This document shows, in pieces, positions 46,992 through 58,845 of a DNA stretch of 64,000 nt. The position numbers and the translations under genes are program-made. Position 1 is the stretch's first letter; every line of letters begins with the position of its first letter. Under the pieces are notes generated by a model that searched no databases, was not told the origin of the DNA, and saw nothing but the letters and a program-made list of their open reading frames with translations. Source of the stretch: Tricholoma matsutake (Eukaryota > Basidiomycota > Agaricomycetes > Agaricales > Tricholomataceae). Where the stretch lies: assembly GCA_026075535.2 (NCBI GenBank), contig AP026543.1, positions 7,936,001 to 8,000,000 on the forward strand, read 5' to 3'.

Positions 46992-49119
46992 ATGCCTCCT
47001 CTACACGCCCTCAATGACGACGATCCACAACGTGTATTCGACGACATACACCGTCAATTCCAGCTCAGCCCGCAACTCCTCATTGAACTCGCAACAGCAT
47101 TTGTGGATGAAATCAGACTAGGTCTTGGGAGCTATAATCATGCTATGGCGATGGTGTACGTCTTGTTGTCCATACAGGTATCGGTTCTCATAGCCTGCTA
47201 GTCCTACATTTGTCACAGGTGACACAATATGATAATCTCCTCTCGCCCACCTTACATTGTCCATGTACAGGCGTTCCCGATGGTACGGAAGTCGGGTGAG
47301 TAATCCTTTGTCAAATTCTTGAATCCGCATTGATTCATTCCAGCACTTTCCTTGCACTTGATCTCGGAGGCACAAACATGTTCGTCAATGTAATGTATCA
47401 CCAACTGCATCCAGTATCCAATACCCTTGTTCCAGGCGCGTTTGTGAAGTCATCTTGAACGGTGATAAGACGTTTTCTATCCGACAACAGAAATACAAGG
47501 TCTCAGAGGCGCTAAAGACTGGAGAGGCAACAGTTTTATTTGGTCCGTTCTTCAAAAAGACTGGAGAGCGGTTAATAAAGTCCTGTGTTGTCTGATAGAC
47601 TATCTCGCCGACTCGGTTGATGCATTTCTTACCACGCACGCTACTTCTGCATATGTGACGCCCAATGCAGACACCAGCGAAACTCCAGACGTCATTCACC
47701 TGGGTCTTACGTTTTCCTTCCCGGTCGAGCAAACTGCTCTTGGTTCTGGGAAGATTTTGACATGGACGAAGGGCTTCTCCGCAAAGAACGCCATCGGACA
47801 TGATGTTGTCAAACTTCTTCAAGACGCGTTCGATAGAAAACATATGCACGTTAAATGTGTGGCTTTGGTCAACGACGTATGTATTCTTGTCGAATAGCCA
47901 CTGTATGGACGCGTTGATCTCTGCTAGACCGTGGGCACGCTGCTTTCTCGCGCATACACCGCCGGTGGATGCTATCTAGGCGCCATCTTTGGTACCGGAA
48001 CCAATGGTGCATACGTAGAGGATGTCGGTCAGAACCCAAGTCTATACGAATGCTTTCATAAGTTTATTTCTCCCTGCAGCTAATATTCCGAAGTTCGCAA
48101 ACTCTGCTGCCGCTGCTCGCGGCGGTTCAATGGTTGTCAACACAGAATGGGGTGCATTCGACAACTCGGTGAGCGTTGGTTCGCTTATGCGATGCTTTAA
48201 ATTGATTTACACTCACCCAATAGCGGTCCTATCTCCCCTCAACGCCATTTGATAATTCTGTCGATCGTCTTAGTATTAACCCCAGATTCCAGGCCTTCGA
48301 GAAATTCATCTCTGGAATGTATCTTGGCGAAATTACGCGTAACATCCTTGTAGCTCTGATAGATGCGGCTCCGAAACCTCTGCTATTTCATGGGAAAACC
48401 ACTGCCGTCCTTAACAAGCACTATGGTCTTGATACCAGTCTTATGAGTGAGATAGAAAGGGCTTGGCAAGGAATCGACAATATGGATGTCGGGAAGGATT
48501 ATAGTATACCTGCTTTCGATGTGGACACACTATCACCAGGTGTCAGAGCCAAGCTGGAACGTGTTCGGATCGTGGTTGCTAAAGAGTTGGGATTCACAGG
48601 TGTAGAAGTGTCGTTGAGGGATGCTACGGTATGTTGATAATAAGTTCCGTTCTCTGCGGGATTAATCCGAGATGTATAGATCGTCCGTTGGGCGTGCTCA
48701 CTGGTGGCTCGGCGAGCGGCCTTGTTGAGTGGAGTGGCTGTTGCGGCTACTCTCCTTCAAACTGGTCGCGCCTCGTTTCCAGATGCTGATGGCAAACATG
48801 CGCCCCAAACTAACACTAAGAAGATATGGGTGGGAGTCGACGGCAGGTTGATGTCATCCATCTTCTTTCACGTTGCTATGTATTGACTGCCCTGTCAGCT
48901 TGATTGAACACTATCCGAACTTCGAACGTACACTCCGGCAGTCGCTTCGTGCACTTGTTGGGGAGGAAGTAGAGAAGAGAGTCGATATTGGATTAGCAAA
49001 GGATGGCAGTGGAGTCGGCGGTAAATCAATTTCCTCTTATATCCTGCCAATCTGTCCTCATGTGTTATTCTAAAGCTGCTCTTTGCGCTCTGCAGGCGCT
49101 GAAGCAAGATCACATGTGA
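46992..49119 (+). CDS. Hexokinase
   Basis: Twelve exons (46992-47155, 47202-47218, 47271-47295, 47344-47379, 47436-47542, 47599-47876, 47928-48027, 48080-48168, 48224-48628, 48680-48846, 48899-49020, 49076-49119) give 517 residues. Exons 2-4 are only 17, 25 and 36 nt, but together restore MAMVPTFVTGVPDGTEVG and the phosphate loop LALDLGGTNMRVCEV. The sugar-binding stretch LGLTFSFPVEQTALGSGKIL, the catalytic Asp in VALVNDTVGTLLSRAY, and IFGTGTNGAYVED are all present. The enzyme phosphorylates glucose in the cytosol. Hexokinase versus glucokinase type cannot be decided here, so no symbol is given. Confidence 0.92.
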
Positions 49120-49324
49120 AGTGAGAGTCGTAAAGCAATTTAACAGAACAGCTCGGGATTTATCAACTGCATTACTTTTATTTATATCTGTCGACAGAAG
49201 AAATACATAGATTGATTGGTTGTGTTTGCGAGATTAGTGCAATGAGATATTGAACGCCAATCCATAGTACCAAGGTAGAGGCAAGAATGTAGAATTGCGA
49301 TATCAAGAGTGTGCTGTAGCTGAT

Positions 49325-50539
49325 CTAGTAATCTAGCTTGTTTGGGACAGCATATTCATACATGCTGCTAACCTTCTTCCAATCCAACACTGTCCAGAAC
49401 TTCTTCAACCACTCTTCCTTCCCCCACACTCCATATCCAGCAGACATCCACGCATGCTCGTTTACGGAAACGCAGAACAAAGGAGTAAGGTATTCTCCAA
49501 CATTCAGCATAGTGACCTTTGCCCGTGGAGAATTTCTGTCAAACGCAGCTGGGTTGGCTGCTTCCCATAGAGATTTAGGCTGTGGTACGTCACTATGGTA
49601 GAACCGTGGTAGTAGGCGATCTTGCCCCGTTGGCGACTTGGTGAGACCGACTCCCGACGCGGGAGAAAGTTTCACGCCAGGTGGAGAGTGCGGCGTTGGT
49701 ACCCGTGGTGGCACATTCAGTGGTTTACCATCTTGATCTTTGAAATCCTCATCAGCATATATGTAAGGGAGAAGAGGGTCGCCTCTGAATAATTGTGCAA
49801 GGTCCTCGCCGAGGAAGAGGTCTTTAGCGTTTGCAATGTAACTGCGTGAACGCACTAGGAGAGTGCCTGGGCCGAAGGTGGGAATCACACCAGTGTTTCC
49901 GTGCTTGTCAGTGACGAACCAGATCCAGCCGGAGGTGAACATGCCCAAAGCGGCAGCACAGAAAGATGATTTCAGCTGTGCAAGACTACCGTGTTGTGAT
50001 CGGATGGCACTAGCGAGATATAAAGATATTTCGGACTGGTGATCCAACGCTGGAGGATTTGGAGGTGGTTTCTAGACAGGCGAATCACAGTATGAGGTCA
50101 GAGTTTAGCACTGAGAGTCAAGAAAATAATGACAAACGCACTAGTGTTCGAAGGAAAAAATCATTATTTATAGCTAAACTTGCATAGTTGAAGGCTAACG
50201 ACTTTTCTCGATGTTGAGACGCGTCCAAAACTATTTGCGTAACAGATCGAATAGGCTCCTCGCTTGCTATGTCATGGTAAGGTGTAGCTCACTACACTTG
50301 GGCCTTAACATACCTCGGAGTTCCTCGTTTAACTGTTGGAGAAGCCCACCCTGGTAATCTATCGCTACAACTTTCAGAGCCTCAGGCGGGAGGAAGTCGC
50401 CGAGACCGTTTTGAATCGGGTAGGGGAGCTGTTCGAGTTGATGGTAGTTTCGTTTGCTCCAACAAGGCTTTAGGCGAGAAAGAGCGCCTGAAAACCTGGA
50501 TATTTTTGAGGAAGCCAAGAGAAGACTTGTAGAATTCAT
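49325..50539 (-). CDS. Mitoribosomal small-subunit protein with superoxide-dismutase fold (mS42/mS43 type)
   Basis: Three minus-strand exons (50539-50314, 50266-50142, 50071-49325) give 365 residues. An N-terminal Ser/Arg/Lys stretch (LLLASSKISRFSGALSRLKP) fits a mitochondrial presequence. The SOD-like core is recognisable (YHQLEQLPYPI, FNYASLAINNDFFL, FTSGWIWFVTDKHG, FCVSVNEHAWM), but the metal ligands are degraded: the HHxxHH region reads AIDYQGG, and only the last His remains. That matches the mitoribosomal SOD-like proteins (yeast Mrp1/Rsm26) rather than an enzyme. An insertion of about 60 residues, Pro-rich, lies in the C-terminal half. The gene is divergent from Ost2, with 90 bp between starts. 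Confidence 0.8.
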
Positions 50540-50629
50540 GTTTCAGGAGAGTCGCTCGATTTTTTTTTTGAAAGCGTTGTTTGTTCGTATGTGGCAAAGG
50601 CTTTATTTACTACTTTCTTGCAACAACCC

Positions 50630-51096
50630 ATGTCCCCCAAATCGTCCTCAGCAAAGCCTGCAGCGGAATCAAATGCTGTACAAACGCTCTGGAGAGCATA
50701 CAATGTCCAGACGTCTGACAGACTAAAATTCATCGACACATTCCTTTTATTTTTGATGCTGTCTGGAATCGCGCAGTTTCTGTACTGTGTCATAGTTACA
50801 GACTATCCTTTCAACGCTTTCTTGGCTGGGTATGTTGCCTAGTAATGCACTTCGATATTCGTTCTCATGATTCCTTTAGTTTTTCGAGCAATGTTGGTCA
50901 ATTCGTCCTAACTGCATCACTCCGGTCCCAAGTCAATCCAGAGAACAAAAATGAATTCCGAGATGTTTCGCCAGAGAGGTTTGTGGCTGGTGTTAGTCTT
51001 TTCCAAGCCCTTTGATAATCTGTCTATAGAGCATTTGCAGACTTTGCTTTGGGATCTCTCGTGCTGCATTTCTTTGTATACAATTTCCTTGGATAA
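50630..51096 (+). CDS. ost2: Oligosaccharyltransferase subunit DAD1/Ost2
   Basis: Three exons (50630-50829, 50880-50978, 51030-51096) give 121 residues. The family blocks are present in order: DRLKFIDTFLLFLMLSGIAQ, YCVIVTDYPFNAFLAGFSSN, VGQFVLTASLRSQVNPENKN, and FADFALGSLVLHFFVYNFLG at the very end. Three membrane segments are expected. DAD1/Ost2 is an essential structural subunit of the ER complex that adds N-glycans. It converges on the DUF1748 gene. Confidence 0.93.
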
Positions 51097-51234
51097 AGTA
51101 TAAATGCCAAGGAGTGCAATTATTGTTGCAGGAAAAACAAAAGTGATGGTTCTGTAAGTACAATGTAATCTGTGCAAAGCACCATGATACTGTGAGATCA
51201 ACAATTATGGTAAATGTGAAAGAGCAATGTAATT

Positions 51235-51710
51235 TCATCGCCTCCTTTCGAACGAGGACGAGCGCTGTGGCACCAATGAGCCTCAAGTCAACATCAATGG
51301 GACCAAGTACGCACCCCAAGGATGACTACCATGAAATCAAACATATACTCCCCTGCATATATTTTCAGTGAATGGTCTGCTATGCCTTGAAATTACAATA
51401 CCGGTTTCAAGATACGACCGTAGTATTTCTAGAAGACTAGTTGGGAAACGATAGGCAATATATGGCCAATGACTTACGGCGTACATCTTTATTTGGGACT
51501 TGCGAAAGAGCAGGCCTATGATGATGATGATGTTGAGCCGTGAATGCCTTTGCAGCAAAAGAAACGAGACACACGTTAATCCTGTAGTTCGTCGAACGCC
51601 AGCAAGAAAGGCGCTGATAATGAGGGCGTCAATGGCGAGGTGCACTAGAAGAAATGAAATGAAATGAGAAGAGAAGAGAAGAAAAGGACGTTACCAAGTT
51701 TTCCAATCAT
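51235..51710 (-). CDS. DUF1748 family small fungal protein
   Basis: Six minus-strand exons (51710-51695, 51644-51575, 51515-51478, 51428-51402, 51352-51315, 51264-51235) encode just 72 residues. Joined pieces read MIGKLVHLAIDALIISAFLA, GVRRTTGLTPALSQVPNKDV, then SYLETGEYMFDFMVVILGRS and SSFERRR. This matches the fungal family that includes budding-yeast YKL065W-A, from memory. Function is unknown, and it probably associates with membranes. Exon sizes of 16-70 nt make it easy to miss in automated annotation. The gene is divergent from Gpc1 by about 109 bp. Confidence 0.8.
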
Positions 51711-51819
51711 TAGAGTGTGTTGAGAGGGCTTTGTTACGTAAGCCGTAACTGCTCATTTAGGGCCACCGCGGTCCACGTCCATCCACTTTTCTCTCCATTG
51801 TCCTTCCTTGTATTAAACA

Positions 51820-53621
51820 ATGTCTGAAAAGCAATCTTCAGGCTATTTCTTGACACCATTCGAGAGGATTCGTGTACGAGACGAATCTTCAGATTGGACC
51901 AGTGCTTTTACTCTTCTGGGTACGCTCAACCCGAACTGCAAATCGCCATGTGGCATTTGACTCTGGTGTATCCAGACACCGTCGAGACTTACTTTGATTC
52001 ACATGTCGACCTCCTCCAACGAAAACTCCAGAAACACAGCGACAGGCTAAAAATGAAGGCTGAAGAGACATTCAAGATAAAAGACCTGTCCATCAAGGAC
52101 TTGTCGAGTGACATGTTGGCGGAGCACTTCGAACGCGAGTTCAAGAGTTTCAAGTTGAAGGTATGAGCAGTCAACGAATATGCACCTGGAGGCGCGTCGG
52201 ACTTTTTGGTTCACAGCTTTCCACGAGAATGACAGGTCTTGCTGCGTCATGGCAGTCTGCTAAAGTCGTCCGCACGCGTGAAAAGGTGTCCTTCTTTTTC
52301 GGCGTCATGAACCTAGTAATTTCTGCACTTATGTTCGGTATGGCACCGCAGTACGTCATGTTTTCGTTTCATTCGCGAACTGTGAAATTTACGCGACACA
52401 GGTGGATGCATATCTGGTACACGGTACAGGGATGTTATCTGCTCCCTCTACGCTTCTATCAATACAAGAAACGCGCATGGCATTATTTTCTATTTGACCT
52501 GTGCTATTACGTTACGATCCTCAATTTCATATTTATCTGGTTCCTTCCGTCAAATCCGTCTCTTTTCGTGGCTTGCTATTGTTTATCCCATGGATCCCTT
52601 GCGAGTGCAGTTATTACCTGGCGGAATAGCCTGGTATTTCACGACCAGGATAAGGTTACGTCGCTCTTCGTCCATATTTATGCACCTTTATCGTTTACGG
52701 TTATCAGGTACGCTAAATGTCTTCATATTCTTAGTTCAGGTTTTCTAATTTACATAGGCATTTCTATCCCAATGCCGCAGAGCGATTTCCTGCACTCCAT
52801 GCCCTCCCACACCTACAGCCAGTCAGGGCTCTACTGTTGACTGGAGCGATATGTTAGTGTTGTCGATGCTGCCTCAGTTCCCGTAGCTGACTTTCCTAGA
52901 CCTCATCTGGCAATTGTTGTATTGGAAGGTAAGCCCCATAGAAAGTAATTTGCCTTTTTTTTGTTGACAATAGGCTGGGATTGAACAGTTCCTTCTTGTT
53001 GACCGCCGTGCCAAGATTGAGTCAGGCCAACGCACAACATCGTTTTCGTTTCTTCTCAACGACAAGCATGGACTCATCGGTCGGGCGTTGTCATCTGTAC
53101 CGCCCGGGTATCGTGAGGCCTCATTCATGGGCGGTCAACTGGGTAGATTTTTCTCACAAATCACAGCTGATGTCTTCTAATCTGTCGCTGCAACCAGTCT
53201 ATGCAGTCCTGACCGAACTCCCTGCTGTCTTCCTACTGTACGATAGTTCGTTGTGGAGTGGTGTTTTCCTCATTCTGATATTCGCGGTGAGCGTCTGGAA
53301 CGGAGGAGGTTTTTACATCGAAGTCTTTGGTCGCAAGTTAGCACCTTCCACCTTTTTTTTGTAGTGCTATGTCACCATAGTTGATTTCTTTTTCTGTGTA
53401 GGTTCGAGCGCGAGCTGGAAGAGCTCCGCAAAGAACTAGCTGAAACCATGGCACGGTCAGGCAACTCCACCCCTGACCATCTCGGTCCTGTGCAAAGTGA
53501 CTCTGACGCGTCATCTGTGGGATCGTCGCCGCTCCTGGTTGACGGAAGTCTGCCAAGCGTAACACGTCTAGAATTAAGCCCCAAGCTATCTCCTCAGCAG
53601 CATTCGAAGAAGGAGCAGTGA
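51820..53621 (+). CDS. gpc1: Glycerophosphocholine acyltransferase 1
   Basis: Nine exons (51820-51919, 51976-52160, 52217-52350, 52402-52707, 52758-52852, 52900-52928, 52974-53142, 53198-53336, 53402-53621) give 458 residues. After a cytosolic N-terminus with a coiled coil (LQRKLQKHSDRLKMKAEETF), the conserved membrane core begins at SAKVVRTREKVSFFFGVMNL. It includes GCYLLPLRFYQYKKRAWHYF, SHGSLASAVITWRNSLVFHD, and PPGYREASFMGGQLVYAVLT. Gpc1 re-acylates glycerophosphocholine at the ER, salvaging phosphatidylcholine. The tail is Ser/Pro-rich. The last codons may overlap the end of the convergent Tad1 gene. Confidence 0.88.
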
Positions 53622-55616
53622 TCCGGTGGATTTTGTCTGATATTACTTATTAGACATGTTCTCGTTCTCTGCGTTTGCTCTCCCTCAGTACACATAACTA
53701 ACGGCCCCTGCATGACCTTTCTGATAGTTATAAGTTTTTCTGATATATTATAATGTTGTAGTTCTGCCTGTCCGACTAATAAGACTTTAGGACAGAATAG
53801 ACAATTTTCAGCGATACCTTCGCCATTCACATCGAAGCTCTCCCATCGCTCACCACTTATCCTCCACCCTGAGAAGGGACAACCTTCCTCAACCAATGCT
53901 TGCCTTGCAGCTTGGTATTCTGTAATGGATTGTTTGACATGAAAGTATGTCGAGGTCGGTCTATCGCTAGTTAGCAACTAGCCTCTTCAAAGACATAGGA
54001 AGGAAGTATGACTCACGATGTCGTAGGAAGTCTTAAGCATATCAATGTCTGCATATATATTTGAAACAAGGACACTTTCGATACCTGCGGCCTAACATGT
54101 CTGTAGAGATAAACAGATCAATAGGATGGGAAGAAACCTGCCTCGACTTGTCTCTAAACCGATGTTTGGGGGGAACACCACGTTTGAGACCGTTTATTAG
54201 TACTTCGTGAGGTTTTTCGGAGTCGGCAATCCAACATAAGGCTGATTATGCGAACATTTTATTATTCAATAATCACTGAGAAAGGAATTGAACATACATT
54301 CGTTGCATGATCCGCCGATAGATGGCGCTCCTCCCACAGCAATGCGGGAGTGTGTAAAAGCATGAGAAGTGAACTGAATAGCGGGTGTATGCAATATGTA
54401 TCCTGGGGGTAGATCTGGAAGCCTAAGCTGAGACATGATTACGACTGATGAGTCGCATAAACGTACCACGTATAGGTTCTAATCTCTTCCAGAATGCACG
54501 TTCACAATCGTCTTTCACCGTATCCTGCATGTCCAGCGGGACTTCTCCAATGACGACCGTTGACAGATAGAGCGGCTCGAAAAAACGAGCAGCCAACGCT
54601 CCCTGAAATCCTAAAACATTCCACGATGCAATCTTGTCGCTGCACGACATGCATAACGTCGGCGGTGAATCCGCGCGGCCAGGTTTGGTGCGAAGGACAC
54701 CGAGGCGAGAATAATCGTCACGACCTCTTGATGCTGCATTTGGATTAAGAGAAGGAATGACCATAGAGTCCTTGAGTGTAGCCATTTCTTCGTCTTGCAT
54801 ACAAGCCAGCAAACGCGTGGAAGCGTCTCCACCTTTAGAAATTGTAGTATGAGGGTGGTACCCATTCACTGAAGGCGCATTCAATTATCGTACATGGAAC
54901 AGTAGACACGTATAAGTGTATTTGCACGTCGTCTCGCAGTTTATATCGGCCATGCTGTGAGCTTTGGCAGATCCAGTCCGTTTGATATGCTGTATTCGAC
55001 TTCATATCCGAGTCTCTGACTTTCGTCGTACCGTCATGGCACCGACCAATTTCTTCCAAAAACCAACGAATAGCACCACGACGTGCAAGGACTTCGGCAT
55101 GGCTGTCGTGGACGGCTTCACCCGTAGAAGGCAGTCGGGCGGTAGGAAGACATTTTGTACCGGTTGCGACGGAAATGACTTTACAATCAGGGGAGGATGA
55201 CCGTGTTAGGAAAAATGATGCAGCAATGGTGTATTGGGAAGCTGGAGGACTGAAAGATGTTGAGGAATATACTTTGAGGATCGAGTGGACATGACTAGCT
55301 GCCATCAACCAGATTATCGTATGTACAATATGCAATCCCGTCGTCCCTTTCAACTGAACCCCATTCTCGTTGCAATATATTTTTCCCAACTCGTAGACAC
55401 ATTGAAAACAAACGGTGTGCTGACCATTGGTTTCGCTATCTGCAGCATGCATAGGCCACACTGGGCGGACCTTGGTGGGATTACCGACGTTGCGAAGATC
55501 CTGCTTATCGTCAAACAAGACTTACTGATAAGCGAACGTACTTACTCGCTGATCATCGATATTTCGACATAGGTCGAACGATTGGCTTGCGTCGCATCAG
55601 GGCGGCTCTTCGACAT
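53594..55616 (-). CDS. tad1: tRNA-specific adenosine deaminase Tad1 (ADAT1)
   Basis: A multi-exon minus-strand gene. The start [18 protein letters not shown] at 55616 is probable, but the second exon is not resolved. Certain exons carry [20 protein letters not shown], the zinc/proton-shuttle motif [11 protein letters not shown], then [14 protein letters not shown] (the intron 54891-54842 region restores PCG), and the third zinc ligand in [21 protein letters not shown] later exon has [20 protein letters not shown]. The enzyme deaminates adenosine 37 of tRNA-Ala to inosine. The last exon reads to a stop at 53594, overlapping the Gpc1 end by about 28 bp. The true end may be shorter. Confidence 0.82.
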
Positions 55617-55828
55617 GAATACGAGGTCCTCAGTCATCAGAAGTTACCACTGCAGTCGCAGGTTATTATACAGAATAAAGGATTCTTCATAAATACTGGC
55701 AAGGAAAGCAGGATGTGGGGCTGGGCCGAACTCGAACCAATGTAGTGCAGGTAATGGTAGTGACAACGTCATCCAGTGATAGGGTATGCACGGAGAAAAG
55801 AGGATACAACGAAACTGGAAAAAGGAAC

Positions 55829-56763
55829 CTAGAACAAGTCTTCTAGTGTCATTTGCTTGATAATATCCTAGTTATGAGACTTCTGTAAGGTGCGGGAGAT
55901 CGGATTGGAGCCTGAGCGGGGACGCACCGTGTTTGAAACCATCACCGTAAACTCGTCAAAGCTCAATTTCCCATCTCCATCTTGGTCTGCCTCCATGATT
56001 GTCTTATCGACAATCTGTTGAAGTTGTTGGTCCTACGACGAACAGTAGTTAGTAGGATTCGGGTTTGTACTTGATACAGACGGACCTTGAGGTTATTACC
56101 GACCATCATCTTCAGCACCAGAAAAAGTTCGCCGTTGGATATGAAGCCGTCCCGGTCAACGTCATATACTTTAAAAGCGACTATAGAGGAGGGTCATGGC
56201 GCTGATGGAGGCAATGGTAAATGTATCAAAAAGAATGCTAACACCTAAGTTTTTCTTCACGTCCACCTCGACTGCTGAATGCACTCAAACCACCAACAAA
56301 TTCTTGAAAGTCAACCGTTCCACCACCACTGTCAGAAGAAACTTTAATATGTTTAATGTAACAAATCAAATCAATGCACTCTTCATCGAAGATTGCAATC
56401 ATCCGCAAGGCTAGAGGGTTGCTTGCAATCTGGGGTATTTGCAGAAATTCTTCTCGATCAATGGATCCTGAGCCATCACTGAGTATGATGGTCATCTAAG
56501 TTATGTCGACGTTTCCAATGACATAACTTTAGTCACCTATCAAGCTTCATAAACCGCTTTTTTAATCGTTCGAGTTCTGGTTGTGTGACTTGATCCGCGG
56601 ATTAGACATAGCAGGATGGAATGATGGGTCATGTAAAGAGTTAACATACAGTTGGACCGCTTCTCCATGTCCTCCATGAACTGGGAAGCTGATAGACCAG
56701 AGCAGTTAGGGCAGTGGTAGGCCACTCTGGATGCGATATATGATACGGACGCGATTGACCCAT
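55829..56763 (-). CDS. cnb1: Calcineurin regulatory subunit B
   Basis: A minus-strand gene of about seven to eight exons. The start [17 protein letters not shown], made by an intron after MGQS, has the N-myristoylation form MGxxxS. Four EF hands follow in order: [39 protein letters not shown] and [13 protein letters not shown]. The end [13 protein letters not shown] is typical. Calcineurin B binds calcium and activates the phosphatase subunit, linking calcium signals to stress and cation tolerance. Start codons of this gene and of Mss1 are only 108 bp apart, divergent. Confidence 0.93.
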
Positions 56764-56871
56764 GATAGCAGATGTTTAGTGTCAAGCCAACGGAATGGAT
56801 ATGGGAAGAGAGGAAGGATGAGTGAGAGTTGCGAACTGGCACGTGCCGCATTTTGTCTGCAGTACGCTTTT
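56764..56871. promoter_or_regulatory. 108-bp bidirectional promoter between cnb1 and mss1
   Basis: The start codons face away from each other with no other gene between them, so both transcription starts must lie in or near this stretch. No TATA box is evident. Confidence 0.5.
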
Positions 56872-58794
56872 ATGTCGTCGCTGCTGCGTGCTGTCCGATA
56901 CACAAATTCACGTCCGGTGTTGCCAATCGTAAAGCGCACAATCAACCGTTTCTCAATCGGTGAAAGCTGTCGTTTTTCCCAAGCACGAGTCATTCACGAA
57001 AAATTGACTTGGTCCGATGCACAACGGCGCACTATCTACGCACTATCTACCCACCCAGGCAAAGCTGGCATAGCTGTGATCCGGATCTCGGGCCCAGATG
57101 CGTTGCTCGTCTGGGAGCGTATGGTTAAAAGTTACTGGAATAAGCAGGTCGCTCCGAAGCCCTGGAAGCTGCAGCGGTGTCGCATTATTCACCCAGAGAA
57201 GGGAGCAGAGTTGCTGGACGAGGGACTGGCGGTATTTTTTCAAGGTGAGGTTATTCATATCTGGTTGGACTAACATGAATATCCCCTCGTCCAGCACCCA
57301 AGTCATTCACTACAGAGGATGTAGTGGAATTTCATCTTCACTCCGGTCGCGCCATTATCTCATCCGTACTTGCTGCGCTCTCTCATTTCGAATTCTGCAG
57401 ACCCGCTGAGCCTGGAGAGTTCACTCGACGTGCCTTCCAAAGTGGTCGACTCGACTTGACGCAAGTTGAAGGACTGAGAGATCTTATTGATGCAGAGACT
57501 GAGACACAGCGACGCATTGCCTTGAGAGCCGCTGGGGTGCGATTTTTTACGCTCCTTTCTTTGATGCACGTCATCTGAACGACTAGTTCAGGGTGCTGTG
57601 CGGGCCCGTTACGATGATTTGAGGGCAGGTATCATAAGTTGCCTTGCAAATGTCGAAGCGCTTATCGACTTCGGTGAGGGTGAAGACTTCGAAGACGGTG
57701 TCTATGAACAAGGTTCGGAGCGAGCAATTTCATTCGGCGAAGCTAACTACGCAATAGCGAAATCAAGAGCGCGAGAGCTTCTTGTCACGATTCGAAAGTA
57801 TCTGAACGATCAACGTCGAGGTGAGATCATTCGCTCAGGGATTCGACTCGCCATATTCGGCCCTCCAAATGCTGGAAAAAGCAGTCTCCTCAATTTCTTA
57901 GGCAAGACTGGCTCCTGTATATCTGTTTAAGTTCTTACACCACTGCTAATTAGCGCAGCGTGAAGCGGCCATTGTAACACCTGTTCCAGGTACAACAAGG
58001 GACGTCATGGAGTTGTCCCTTGATATCGGGGGTCTCCCAGTCATCATTGCCGATACCGCTGGTTTACGAAAAACGGAAGATGTGGTCGAAAAGATTGGCG
58101 TCCAGCGGGCGGAAAACGCGTCTGTGCCTTTTCTCTGACACGTCGTAGACATGAGTATACTGATGAACTTCAATTACCAGAGTCAGATCTGCGGACGTCT
58201 CTATATGTGTACTATCTTTAGCTGATGCCATCGAACACACAACCCATGGTCCTCGTATTTGTGTTCCACGATCATTGAGCCCACTGATCACATCGAAGAC
58301 TTTTTTCCTATTCAACAAGTCGGATTTAGTGCAATTCAAGATCTCTGCGGAGATGAGTCCTTTGTTGTCTACCCAGATCGCTTGGATAGCAAGCATGAGC
58401 ACCGGAGATGGAGCTGTAGACTTCGTAGCCGGCTTAGCGCGGTCTTTAAAGGATCGGTAAGACGACTGCGATCAGCAATAGTGGTTTGTTCACCGTATAC
58501 GCTCTTCATAGTTTTGATCTTGATACCGACGAGGTACCTTTGATTACCCATACCCGGCATCGTGTCCATCTCGAATCGGCGCATCGGTTTCTCGAGGCCT
58601 TTCTCAACACTTGTGCGTTGAAAATCCATGTTGCTGTTCATGCTTACTCGAATATATGTGTAGCTGCTGGTGACGTCGTGCTCGGGGCGGAAGAATTGCG
58701 GTATGCTGCACAGGCTGTGGGCAAGCTATCAGGCCTGGTAGACGTCGAAGACGTATTAGATGCTGTATTCAAAGAATTCTGCATTGGAAAGTGA
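56872..58794 (+). CDS. mss1: Mitochondrial tRNA-modification GTPase Mss1 (MnmE/GTPBP3)
   Basis: Seven exons (56872-57244, 57295-57536, 57592-57901, 57954-58119, 58181-58456, 58512-58612, 58664-58794) give 532 residues. An N-terminal Arg/Ser-rich presequence leads to [20 protein letters not shown], the folate-binding TrmE domain ([36 protein letters not shown]). The G domain shows GPPNAGKSS (G1), DTAGLR (G3) and NKSD (G4). The protein ends FCIGK, whose Cys is required for 5-taurinomethyl/carboxymethyl-type U34 modification with Mto1. The intron at 57902-57954 starts with GC (GCAAGA). Using it gives [20 protein letters not shown], which aligns without gaps to bacterial MnmE as I recall it, whereas the nearest GT donor adds five residues. 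Confidence 0.93.
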
Positions 58795-58845
58795 CAGAAG
58801 TCGTATTAATCGAGCGCACGACATCATGCGTGAGTTGGTAGAGTC

